64,000 nucleotides of DNA, from assembly GCF_007993815.1 (NCBI RefSeq), contig NZ_VJWE01000017.1:186001-250000 (forward strand), read 5' to 3'. Below are positions 15,518-23,496 of the stretch, in pieces (within the stretch, counting starts at the first letter, position 1; the number at the start of each line of letters is the position of its first letter). Both the position numbers and the translations under genes were made by a program. A model generated the notes under the pieces. That model searched no databases. It worked only from the letters and a program-made list of their open reading frames with translations, and was not told where the DNA came from. The stretch is from Acidovorax delafieldii. GTDB taxonomy: Bacteria > Pseudomonadota > Gammaproteobacteria > Burkholderiales > Burkholderiaceae_C.

Positions 15518-16923
15518 GCATCTCGGCAGAACAGATTGACTTGTGGCGTGGCTTGGCCTCTGAAACGCAGCGTTTGGAGTTCAAAGAAGCGCGCAACCAG
15601 TACGACACCACCAAGCTGTGCCGCTATTGCGTTGCCATTGCCAACGAAGGCGGCGGGCATTTGGTGCTGGGCATTGCAGACAAGCCGCCGCGCCCCGTGG
15701 TGGGCAGCCAAGCATTCCCGGACACCCAGGACATTACCGAGAAGCTGTTCCACTGGGTGGGCTTTCGTGTGGATGTTGAGGCTGTTGCCCACCCTGAAGG
15801 GCGTGTGGTGGTGTTCACCATTCCTGCCCGACCCAAGGGCACGGCTTACCACCACGAAGGTGCCTACCTGATGCGCTCAGGCGAAGAGCTGGTGCCTATG
15901 AGCGAAGACCAGCTGCGCAAGATATTTGCGGAGGGGCAGCCCAGTTGGCTGGAGAACCCTGCGCTGAAGGATGTGTCTGCGCAAGATGTAGTGCAGCTGC
16001 TGGATACGCAGACTTACTTTGACCTGATGCGCTTGCCCTACCCCACCGATCAGGCGGGCGTGCTGGCCCGTTTGCTGGATGAGCGCTTGATTGAGCGCAG
16101 CGCGGCGGGATTCAACATCTTGCACATCGGGGCGGTGCTGCTGGCCAAGAACATGCGGCAATTCCCAGACATCAGTCGCAAAGCCGTTCGTGTGATCGTG
16201 TACGCGGGCGAGTCCAAGATGCAGACGGTGTCTGATGTGACCGGTGAGCGGGGTTACGCGGTGGGGTTTGCCGGACTGGTGCAATACGTGATGGGCAAGC
16301 TACCACAAAACGAGGTGATTGAAGGGGCCATCCGCAAGGAGGTGAAGCTGCTGCCCGAAGTGGTGGTACGAGAGCTTTTGGCCAATGCGCTGATTCACCA
16401 AGAATTTGACATGGGCGGTGCTTCGCCTGTGGTGGAGGTGTTCAGCAACCGGGTGGAAATCTCCAACCCAGGCGAACCCATCGTGCCGGTGGAGCGCTTC
16501 ATCGACGGTTACCAGTCCCGCAATGAGCGACTGGCCGACTTGATGCGCCGATTTGGGATTTGCGAAGAGAAGAGCAGTGGCATCGACCGGGTGATTGAAA
16601 CTGCCGAAATCATGCAACTGCCAGCGCCCGAATTTTTGACCAGCCATCGGCGCACGGTGGTGGTGATCCATGGCCCGCGTGCGTTCCGGGATATGAACGG
16701 TAGCGACAGGGTCCGTGCTTGCTATCAACACTGCGTTTTGCAGTACGTGTTGCGCAAGCAGATGACCAATCAATCCCTCCGCGAACGGTTCGGGCTGTCT
16801 GAAAGCAGCGGCAATACGGTGTCGCAAATCATCACCGCCACTGTGGATCAGCGCTTGATCAAGAACGACCCGAACGCACCGGATTCAAAACGCTATGCAC
16901 GGTACATCCCGGCGTGGGCCTGA
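15514..16923 (+). CDS. Schlafen/AlbA_2 domain protein with GHKL-type ATPase region and winged helix
   Basis: 469 residues. AlbA_2 (Schlafen) domain at about 15-135: LEFKEA (21-26) and IANEGGGHLVLGI (42-54). A GHKL-like ATP-binding region (HATPase_c_4 type) follows: VVRELLANALIHQEF (284-298), VEISNPGEP (314-322), then NERLADLMRRFGI and EEKSSGIDRV (337-360). The C-terminal ~70 residues (SLRERFGLSESSGNTVSQII) look like a winged helix. Such proteins bind nucleic acid and ATP and are frequent in type I restriction loci without a settled role. The ATG overlaps the SIR2 stop (ATGA), implying coupled translation and possibly a functional pair. Base composition is closer to the chromosome than that of SIR2. 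Confidence 0.85.
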   Translation: MSISAEQIDLWRGLASETQRLEFKEARNQYDTTKLCRYCVAIANEGGGHLVLGIADKPPRPVVGSQAFPDTQDITEKLFHWVGFRVDVEAVAHPEGRVVVFTIPARPKGTAYHHEGAYLMRSGEELVPMSEDQLRKIFAEGQPSWLENPALKDVSAQDVVQLLDTQTYFDLMRLPYPTDQAGVLARLLDERLIERSAAGFNILHIGAVLLAKNMRQFPDISRKAVRVIVYAGESKMQTVSDVTGERGYAVGFAGLVQYVMGKLPQNEVIEGAIRKEVKLLPEVVVRELLANALIHQEFDMGGASPVVEVFSNRVEISNPGEPIVPVERFIDGYQSRNERLADLMRRFGICEEKSSGIDRVIETAEIMQLPAPEFLTSHRRTVVVIHGPRAFRDMNGSDRVRACYQHCVLQYVLRKQMTNQSLRERFGLSESSGNTVSQIITATVDQRLIKNDPNAPDSKRYARYIPAWA

Positions 16924-16973
16924 CCGTCATTTCAGTGCAACCCTCTGATTGGTCTGTGTGTGGTTCTAACTCT

Positions 16974-17007
16974 TTGATTTTTATGGATTTTCTTATTTCA
17001 TCGCAAA
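16974..17007 (+). repeat. 34-base direct repeat, copy A
   Basis: Begins TTGATTTTTATGG and ends ATTTCATCGCAAA. It matches copy B at 17205-17238 at 32 of 34 positions, with a period of 231 bases. Similarity continues weakly downstream in both copies (GCAGGAGTTG against GCAGGGGCTG), which suggests an old duplication of the hsdR leader or an insertion flanked by a target duplication. Confidence 0.85.
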
Positions 17008-17067
17008 TCGCAGAAGCAGGAGTTGCACGGTGCAAGACTGGAACATGGGCTTAGCCGATCTTCCGAT

Positions 17068-17126
17068 GTGTCGATTTTTCTCGTGTTTTTCGACATGTTT
17101 TTGCTACGTGTCGAAAGCATCGACAC
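17068..17126. promoter_or_regulatory. nested inverted repeats, probable operator array upstream of hsdR
   Basis: GTGTCGAT (17068-17075) pairs with ATCGACAC (17119-17126), and inside it TTTCGACA (17088-17095) pairs with TGTCGAAA (17109-17116). The hexamer TGTCGA therefore occurs four times in alternating orientation (17069, 17090, 17109, 17120). This could be paired binding sites for a dimeric regulator or a cruciform or structured RNA. The sequence does not decide between them. Confidence 0.5.
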
Positions 17127-17204
17127 TCCACGGCCGTTGTGCGGCATGTGCCACTCGCTATCTCTGCGCAAATGCGAAATGGTCATTGCATGCTTGCTAA
17201 GTGG

Positions 17205-17238
17205 TTGATTGTTATGGATTTTTTTATTTCATCGCAAA
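17205..17238 (+). repeat. 34-base direct repeat, copy B
   Basis: Second copy, TTGATTGTTATGG to ATTTCATCGCAAA, ending 37 bases before the hsdR ATG. It differs from copy A at two positions only. In this copy the conserved block forms the immediate leader of hsdR. Confidence 0.85.
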
Positions 17239-17275
17239 CCAGCGCGGGTGCAGGGGCTGCCGCCAGGGACTTCAC

Positions 17276-20200
17276 ATGCTGAACGAGCAACAACTCGAAG
17301 AACTCTGCCTGGGCTGGTTTCAGGATGCTGGCTGGCGGTTTGCCCATGGCCCGGACATTGCGCCCGACAGCAGCGCTCCGGAGCGCACCGACTACCGGCA
17401 GGTGGTGCTGCGCGAGCGGTTGCTAACGGCACTGGCGCGCATCAACCCGCAGATTCCGCCCGCCGCGCTGGAGCAGGCCGCACATGCGCTACAAACGGTG
17501 AGCGAGCCGCAAATGGTGGTGCGCAACCGCAGCGTGCACCGTTTGTTGCTGGGCGGTTTGCTGGTGGAGTTTGTGGTAGGGGACGATAAGAAGGCCGACC
17601 TAGTGCACTTCATCGACTTTGCGCAGCCTAGCAACAACGACTTCTTGGTGGTGAACCAGTTCACCATCACCGGCACCAAGCAGCCGCGCCGGCCGGATGT
17701 GATTGCGTTCATCAACGGCTTGCCTCTGGCGGTGGTGGAGCTGAAGAACCCCGCCAATGAACAGACGGACGTGTGGGACGCCTTCAACCAGTTGCAGACC
17801 TACAAGGACGAGATCAGCGACCTGTTCAACACCAATGCGGCCTTGGTGGTGAGCGATGGTTTCACGGCCCGCGTGGGCTCGCTCACAGCCAACGCAGAGC
17901 GCATGTTGCCCTGGCGCACCATTGCCAATGAAGACGACCGGCCCCGCTTGCAGATGGAGCTGGAGACGGTGGTGCGTGGCTTTTTCAAGCCTGAGCTGTT
18001 TCTGGACTATGTGCGGCACTTTGTGCTGTTTGAGCAGGATGGCGACCACATCGTGAAGAAGGTGGCGGGCTACCACCAGTTTCATGCGGTGCGTGAGGCG
18101 GTGCGCGCCACGGTGATTGCCGCGCAAGACGTGGGCAAAAGCGTGCTGGAGGTGCATGAAGAGCGCGCCACCTATGGCAAAGAGGTGCAGCCGGGGTCGC
18201 GCAAGGCGGGCGTGGTGTGGCACACACAGGGCTCGGGCAAGAGCATCACCATGGCCTGCTATGCGGGCAAGTTGCTGCAGCAGCCAGAAATGAAGAACCC
18301 CACGCTGGTGGTGGTGACAGACCGCAATGATCTGGATGGCCAGCTGTTTGCAACCTTCAGCGCCGCCAGCGACTTGCTCAAGACGACGCCTGTGCAGGCA
18401 GGCGACCGTGACGAGCTGCGGCAGATGCTGGCCTCGCGCGAGGCGGGCGGCATCATCTTCACCACGGTGCAAAAGTTTGCGCTTTTGGATGGGGAAGAGG
18501 CCCACCCATTGCTCTCCACCCGCACTAACATCGTGGTGATCTCAGACGAGGCCCACCGCAGCCAGTACGGCACCAAGGGGCGGCTGGACACAAAGACGGG
18601 GCGCTATGTGTTTGGCTACGCCAAGCACCTGCGCGATGCGCTGAAGAACGCCACGTTCATCGGCTTTACCGGCACCCCCATTGCACTGGAGGACAAAGAC
18701 ACCCGTGCGGTGTTTGGCGACTACGTCAGCATCTATGACATTCAGGATGCGGTGGATGACGGTGCAACGGTGCCCATCTTTTACGAAAGCCGCTTGGCCA
18801 AACTGGATGTGAACCAGGCCGACATTGATGCGCTGAATGCTCAGGTGGATGAAGTCGTCGAGGACGAAGAGGACATAGCCAGCCGCGAGAGGACCAAGAG
18901 CGAATGGGCTGCGCTGGAGAAGCTGGTGGGCTCCGAGCCCCGGCTGCAGCAGGTGGCGCGTGATTTGATTCAGCACTTTGAGGCGCGCATCTCGGTGGTG
19001 GATGGCAAGGCCATGATCGTGTGCATGAGCCGAGACATTTGCGCCCAGCTCTACAACGCCATCGTCAGCCTGCGCCCCGAGTGGCATAGCGCCGACCCCG
19101 AGCAGGGCGCCATCAAGATCGTCATGACAGGCTCAGCTGCCGACAAGGCGCTGCTGCAGCCGCACCTGTACAGCAAGCAAGTGAAGAAGCGGCTGGAAGC
19201 GCGCTTCAAGGATGTGCGCGACCCTTTGAAGCTGGTGATCGTGCGCGACATGTGGCTGACGGGGTTTGATGCGCCGTGCTGCCACACCATGTACATCGAC
19301 AAGCCCATGAAGGGCCACAACCTGATGCAGGCCATTGCGCGCGTCAACCGCGTGTTCAAGAACAAGCCGGGCGGCTTGGTGGTGGACTACATCGGCATTG
19401 CCAACGAACTCAAGGCGGCACTGAAGGCCTATACCGACGCTAAAGGCAAGGGCGACCCCACGCACAGCGCTGCGGAGGCGCTGGCGGTGTTGATGGAGAA
19501 GATGGACATCGTGCGCGGCATGATGCAGGGCTTTGACTACAGCGCGTTTGAGGCCCAGGCCCTGCCACTGCTAGTGCCTGCAGCCAACCACATCCTGGGG
19601 TTGAAGGACGGCAAGACGCGCTTTCTCGACACCATGGTGGCGGTGGCCAAAGCGTTCTCGCTATGCGGCACGCTGGATGAGGCGGCTGCGTTGCGCAAGG
19701 AGATTGCGTTCTTCTCGGCCATCAAGGCGGCGATTGCCAAGTTCACCACGGTGGACAAGAAGCGCAGTGACGCCGAGAAAAACAGTGCGCTCAAACAGAT
19801 TTTGGACAACGCCATCATTTCAGACGGTGTAGCCGATGTGTTTGCGCTGGCCGGGCTGGACAAGCCCAATATTGGGCTGCTGTCGGACGAATTTCTGGAA
19901 GACGTGCGGCAGATGGATAGCCGCAACCTGGCGGTGGAACTGTTGGAGAAGCTGCTGCGCGACGAGATTAAGGCCCGGGCACGCAACAACGTGGTGCAGG
20001 AAAAGAAGTACGGCGACCGGCTGCTGGAGACACTGCGCAAGTACCACAACCGTGCGGTAGAGACGGCTCAGGTCATCGAAGAACTGATCCAGATGGCCAA
20101 GGAGTTTCAGGCTGCGCTCAAGCGCGAAGACGCGCTGGGACTTGGACGCGACGAAATCGCGTTCTACGACGCACTCGCCAACAATGAAAGTGCCGTGCGA

Positions 20201-20425
20201 GAGCTGGGCGATGAAGTGCTGAAAAAGATCGCTATCGAGATCACTGAGAAGCTGCGGGCTAGCACTTCGGTGGATTGGCAGGTGCGCGAAAGCGTGCGTG
20301 CCAAGCTGCGCATCCTGGTTCGGCGGTGTCTGCAGAAGTGGAAGTACCCGCCTGACAAGCAGCTGGAGGCCGTGGAGTTGGTGCTCAAGCAGGCGGAGTC
20401 GTTGTCGAGCGCGTGGACGGTTTAG
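17276..20425 (+). CDS. hsdR: type I restriction-modification endonuclease/translocase subunit
   Basis: 1049 residues from ATG 17276, preceded by AGGGA. The N-terminal PD-(D/E)xK nuclease has Asp141 (RRPDVIAF) and Glu155-Leu-Lys157 (VVELKNP). The SF2 helicase motor follows: Walker A HTQGSGKS (316-323), DEAH (424-427), TGTP, and a later domain with [18 protein letters not shown] and [11 protein letters not shown] helical C-terminal domain (about 800-1049) should dock on the methylase. The enzyme translocates DNA and cuts at a distance from unmethylated targets. All catalytic motifs are intact. It is separated from the rest of the locus by a 352-base regulatory-looking gap, so it may be expressed independently, after protective methylation. 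Confidence 0.96.
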   Translation: MLNEQQLEELCLGWFQDAGWRFAHGPDIAPDSSAPERTDYRQVVLRERLLTALARINPQIPPAALEQAAHALQTVSEPQMVVRNRSVHRLLLGGLLVEFVVGDDKKADLVHFIDFAQPSNNDFLVVNQFTITGTKQPRRPDVIAFINGLPLAVVELKNPANEQTDVWDAFNQLQTYKDEISDLFNTNAALVVSDGFTARVGSLTANAERMLPWRTIANEDDRPRLQMELETVVRGFFKPELFLDYVRHFVLFEQDGDHIVKKVAGYHQFHAVREAVRATVIAAQDVGKSVLEVHEERATYGKEVQPGSRKAGVVWHTQGSGKSITMACYAGKLLQQPEMKNPTLVVVTDRNDLDGQLFATFSAASDLLKTTPVQAGDRDELRQMLASREAGGIIFTTVQKFALLDGEEAHPLLSTRTNIVVISDEAHRSQYGTKGRLDTKTGRYVFGYAKHLRDALKNATFIGFTGTPIALEDKDTRAVFGDYVSIYDIQDAVDDGATVPIFYESRLAKLDVNQADIDALNAQVDEVVEDEEDIASRERTKSEWAALEKLVGSEPRLQQVARDLIQHFEARISVVDGKAMIVCMSRDICAQLYNAIVSLRPEWHSADPEQGAIKIVMTGSAADKALLQPHLYSKQVKKRLEARFKDVRDPLKLVIVRDMWLTGFDAPCCHTMYIDKPMKGHNLMQAIARVNRVFKNKPGGLVVDYIGIANELKAALKAYTDAKGKGDPTHSAAEALAVLMEKMDIVRGMMQGFDYSAFEAQALPLLVPAANHILGLKDGKTRFLDTMVAVAKAFSLCGTLDEAAALRKEIAFFSAIKAAIAKFTTVDKKRSDAEKNSALKQILDNAIISDGVADVFALAGLDKPNIGLLSDEFLEDVRQMDSRNLAVELLEKLLRDEIKARARNNVVQEKKYGDRLLETLRKYHNRAVETAQVIEELIQMAKEFQAALKREDALGLGRDEIAFYDALANNESAVRELGDEVLKKIAIEITEKLRASTSVDWQVRESVRAKLRILVRRCLQKWKYPPDKQLEAVELVLKQAESLSSAWTV

Positions 20426-20467
20426 CGGAGTGGAGTTTGCGATGAGCCGTCCCGACAAAGTGCGGGG

Positions 20468-21082
20468 TCAGGCCGGCGACTTGTACTTGATGCTGCACCC
20501 ATACGGCGCCGTCGTCGCCGCCGAGATCGGCTTGCCCGCCAGCGCTTCGCCCAGCCCCACCTTCACGTAGTTGGTGGCCTTCTCGATGTCGGCCGGGCGG
20601 GCCGAGGGGATGCTGTCGATGCCGCCCGCGTAGATCAGCTGGCCCTGCGGGTTGACGATGTACAGGTGCGGCGTGGTGCGTGCGCCGTAGCTCCTGCCCA
20701 CGGTGCCTTCCTCGTCCATCAGCACGGCGGTGGGGGCGGCCTTGCGCTCCTGCTTCCAGGCCATCAGCTTGGCGGGCTCCAGGTAGTCGCTGCTGGCTTT
20801 TTCGGTGGAGTTGATGGACAGCCACACCACGCCTTGGCGGGTGGCGTCCTTCTGTGTGGCGGGCATGTTGCGGCTGTCGTAGTGTTTGCGCACGAAGGGG
20901 CAGCCGGGGTTGGTCCACTCCAGCACCACATGCTTGCCCTTGAAGTCCGACAGGCGAACGGCCCGGCCGTTGGTGTCCTTGAGCGTGAAGTCGGGCGCGG
21001 GCTGGCCCACGGTGGCGGCGGCCTGTGCGCCCAGGGCAACCAGGGCGGCGGTGGCAATCAACGTACGGCGAAGCAGCTTCAT
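20468..21082 (-). CDS. periplasmic redoxin (AhpC/TSA-TlpA type)
   Basis: 204 residues with a signal peptide (MKLLRRTLIATAALVALGAQ, cleavage near AQAAA). The thioredoxin-like redoxin domain begins VGQPAPDFTLKD, with the active cysteine in WTNPGCPFVRKHY (Cys61); there is no CXXC. A second cysteine lies in the tail (PYGCSIKY, Cys196) and could be the resolving or structural partner. It is 46 bases downstream of the dsbD gene on the same strand, and DsbD-type proteins reduce periplasmic thioredoxin-fold partners, so this is a likely DsbD client with peroxidase or reductase activity. It is convergent with hsdR, 42 bases apart. Confidence 0.85.
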   Translation of the reverse strand: MKLLRRTLIATAALVALGAQAAATVGQPAPDFTLKDTNGRAVRLSDFKGKHVVLEWTNPGCPFVRKHYDSRNMPATQKDATRQGVVWLSINSTEKASSDYLEPAKLMAWKQERKAAPTAVLMDEEGTVGRSYGARTTPHLYIVNPQGQLIYAGGIDSIPSARPADIEKATNYVKVGLGEALAGKPISAATTAPYGCSIKYKSPA

Positions 21083-21128
21083 GGCGGGGTCTCCTGAAGG
21101 GTTGGCGGGTGGTCGAAAGCGGGGAGGG

Positions 21129-23381
21129 CTACAGCTGGGCGATGGTGGCGCGCACCTCGTCCACGCTGAGCACCTCGGTCAGCACCACCGGCGGCTTGCC
21201 GGGGCGGTAGAACACGTACACCGGCACGCCGCTGCGTCCCAGCGACGCCAGGGCGGCGGTGATGGCAGGGTCGCGGCGCGTCCAGTCGGCGCGCAGCAGG
21301 GCCACGTTCTTGGTTTGCAGGTCGGCGACCACGTTGGTATCCGCCAACGTGGTCTTCTTGTTGTACTGGCAGGTCACGCACCAGGCGGCGGTGAAGTCCA
21401 CAAACACGGGGCGGCCACCGGCCACGATCTGCTCGGCCGCGCCGGGTGCCCAGGGCTGCCAGCCGGTGGCGGAGACCTGCGGGGACGACGTGGCCGCCTG
21501 CGTGGCAGGCATGTTGGTGACGTGCGGCGCAAAGGCCCAGACCAGCAAGGCCATGGCCGCGATGGACACCGTGGCCATCCACACCCGCGCCCGCCCGGCC
21601 AGCGACAGGGCCCACACCACCAGCGACAGGCCCACCAGCAGGATTAGCAGCGCACCGGCGCCGTCGATGCCGCTTTGCTGGCCCAGCACCCACACCAGCC
21701 AGACCACGGTGGCCAGCATGGGGAAGGCCATGAGCTTGCGGAAGGTGTCCATCCACGCGCCGGGGCGCGGCAGGGCGCGCGCCACGGCGGGCACAAAGCT
21801 GGCCGCCAGGTACGGCAGCGCCAGCCCCAGGCCCAGTGCTGCGAACACGGCCAGCGCCTGCGGTGCGGGCAGCGTGGCGGTCAGGCCCAGGGACGCGCCC
21901 ATGAACGGCGCCGTGCACGGCGAGGCCACGGCCACGGCCAGCACGCCGGTGAGAAAACTGTCGGCCACCGGGTGGCGCGCCTGCAGGCTGGCCACCGAGG
22001 AGGGCAGGAAATGCCCGAACTCGAACACGCCCGCCAGGTTCAGCGCGATCAGCGTGAACAGCGCTGCCAGCGATGCCACCACAGCGGGCGACTGCAGCTG
22101 AAAGCCCCAGCCCACCGCCTCGCCCGCTGCGCGCAGGCCCAGCATGAGCGCGCCCAGGGCGATGAACGACAGCACCACGCCCGCTGTGTAGGCGATGCCG
22201 CTGATGCGGTGCGCGCGCCGGTCTTGCGCATGCTGTGTGAAGCCCACCACCTTGATCGCCAGCACCGGAAACACGCAGGGCATGAGGTTGAGGATGAGCC
22301 CGCCAAGCAAGGCGCCCAGCAGCGCGGCCGTGAGGGTGAGGGACGAGGCGCCGGAGGCTGCGGCAGGCGTTGCTGAGCCGCCAGCCTGCGCCGCATTGGC
22401 TTTGAGCGCGGCCTCCAGCGCGGGCGACACGCTGGCCACCGATGCGCCCTGCGGCCAGGTGCCCAGCACCTTCAGTTCGGCGCGATAGCCGGTGCGGGTG
22501 TCGGGGCCGGTGCCGTGGCCCGGGGCCGCCTGCTCGGCCAGCACCACGGGCATCAGGCTGGGGCTGGCGCTGCGCTGGGCCGACAGGGGAATTTGCGCGG
22601 TCCACACGCTGCCGTTCCAGCTCTGCTTCCAGCTCGCCGCGTTGTCGATGACCTCGGCGGTTTCGGGGAACAGGTCCAGTGTCTTGCCACGCAGCGCCAC
22701 GGGCAAGCCCTGCACGCTGACGTTCAGCAGGTTGCCGTCCGCAATCTGCGCCTGGCTGTCGGGCACGATGCCGTTGGTGCCTGCCACCACGGCGCGGGGA
22801 TGGGCCTTGGCGGCCGCCTCAAAGGCAGCACTGCTCAGTGCCGTGGTGCTCTGGATGGGCAGCTGCAGCGTGAATTCGCCTTCTTCGGGAATGCACTCCT
22901 TGCGGCACACCAGCCACGAGGCGCGCAGCTTGATGGTCGCGTCCTTGGCCAGCGGGCCGGGGGCATAGGTGCTGGCCACGGTGACGGGCACGGGCAGCAG
23001 CACCGTGCCTTCATAGCCATAGTTGGCCAGCGTGCCGATGGGGATCTTCTTGGGCAGGGGCCAGGCGATCTCGCCCGCGTCCAGACCGGCTGGCAGCGTC
23101 CAGGCCAGGTCGGTGGGCAGGCCAGAATCGCCAGGGTTCTTCCAGTAGGTGTGCCACTCGGGCTGGTGGGTGATCGAGAGGCCCAGCCACAGCGGCTGGC
23201 CGGGCGCCACGCCCTGGGGCGCATGGGCCAGCAGCTCGGCACGCACATAGGGCGTGGTGACCAAGCTGGTGCCTTGGCCTGTGGTTTTGGTGCCCAATTG
23301 GGCGCTAGCGCTAGTCCATAAAGCGCTGGCAGCTATAAAAAAGAGAGTGGCTGCAAGGCGGTGGAACAGGCGTGAAGGCAT
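21129..23381 (-). CDS. dsbD: protein-disulfide reductase, DsbD/ScsB family
   Basis: 750 residues: signal peptide (1-27), periplasmic DsbD-N-like domain with a cysteine pair in VCRKECIPEEGEF, a membrane domain of about eight helices carrying the paired cysteines LMPCVFPV and ASPCTAPFMG, and a C-terminal thioredoxin domain with AAWCVTCQY. It passes electrons from cytoplasmic thioredoxin across the inner membrane to periplasmic partners. The N-terminal domain (TPYVRAELLAHAPQGVAPGQ) is of the longer ScsB/DsbD type used with metal-stress thiol systems. The adjacent redoxin is a likely partner. Much of the signal peptide is encoded by dispersed repeat copy 3, which is unusual. Confidence 0.92.
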   Translation of the reverse strand: MPSRLFHRLAATLFFIAASALWTSASAQLGTKTTGQGTSLVTTPYVRAELLAHAPQGVAPGQPLWLGLSITHQPEWHTYWKNPGDSGLPTDLAWTLPAGLDAGEIAWPLPKKIPIGTLANYGYEGTVLLPVPVTVASTYAPGPLAKDATIKLRASWLVCRKECIPEEGEFTLQLPIQSTTALSSAAFEAAAKAHPRAVVAGTNGIVPDSQAQIADGNLLNVSVQGLPVALRGKTLDLFPETAEVIDNAASWKQSWNGSVWTAQIPLSAQRSASPSLMPVVLAEQAAPGHGTGPDTRTGYRAELKVLGTWPQGASVASVSPALEAALKANAAQAGGSATPAAASGASSLTLTAALLGALLGGLILNLMPCVFPVLAIKVVGFTQHAQDRRAHRISGIAYTAGVVLSFIALGALMLGLRAAGEAVGWGFQLQSPAVVASLAALFTLIALNLAGVFEFGHFLPSSVASLQARHPVADSFLTGVLAVAVASPCTAPFMGASLGLTATLPAPQALAVFAALGLGLALPYLAASFVPAVARALPRPGAWMDTFRKLMAFPMLATVVWLVWVLGQQSGIDGAGALLILLVGLSLVVWALSLAGRARVWMATVSIAAMALLVWAFAPHVTNMPATQAATSSPQVSATGWQPWAPGAAEQIVAGGRPVFVDFTAAWCVTCQYNKKTTLADTNVVADLQTKNVALLRADWTRRDPAITAALASLGRSGVPVYVFYRPGKPPVVLTEVLSVDEVRATIAQL
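23302..23343 (+). repeat. dispersed Comamonadaceae-type repeat, copy 3, inside dsbD
   Basis: AGCGCTAGTCCATAAAGCGC followed by TGGCAGCTATAAAAAA matches the family. It lies wholly within the 5' coding region of dsbD, antisense to it, and in the dsbD frame encodes FFIAASALWTSAS, the hydrophobic core and part of the C-region of the signal peptide. Confidence 0.65.
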
Positions 23382-23496
23382 GGTGCAGTGTGGGAGCGGG
23401 CGGGGCGGGATTGGTTCCGGCGCCCTGCGCTCAGCCTGCGGGGCGATGGGACTGGCTGGCGGGAGATTCGCCCAGAACCGCTCGCCAGCCAGCAGC

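Larger units (their letters stand above)
16924..17275. other. 352-base non-coding region between the AlbA_2 gene and hsdR
   Basis: No convincing gene is present. The region is AT-rich for this chromosome and contains two 34-base direct repeats, four alternating TGTCGA/TCGACA hexamers and, just before the hsdR ATG, an AGGGA ribosome-binding site. It probably holds a separate hsdR promoter and its control sites. Confidence 0.6.

Noticed and set aside
11342..20467. Integrase, transposase or tRNA attachment site bounding the RM island
   Set aside because: Neither edge shows such a gene; the island abuts ordinary genes directly and the only repeats are internal.
20442..20570. Small frame beginning MSRPDKVRG after hsdR
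   Set aside because: It mostly overlaps the end of the redoxin gene in antisense and has no ribosome-binding site.
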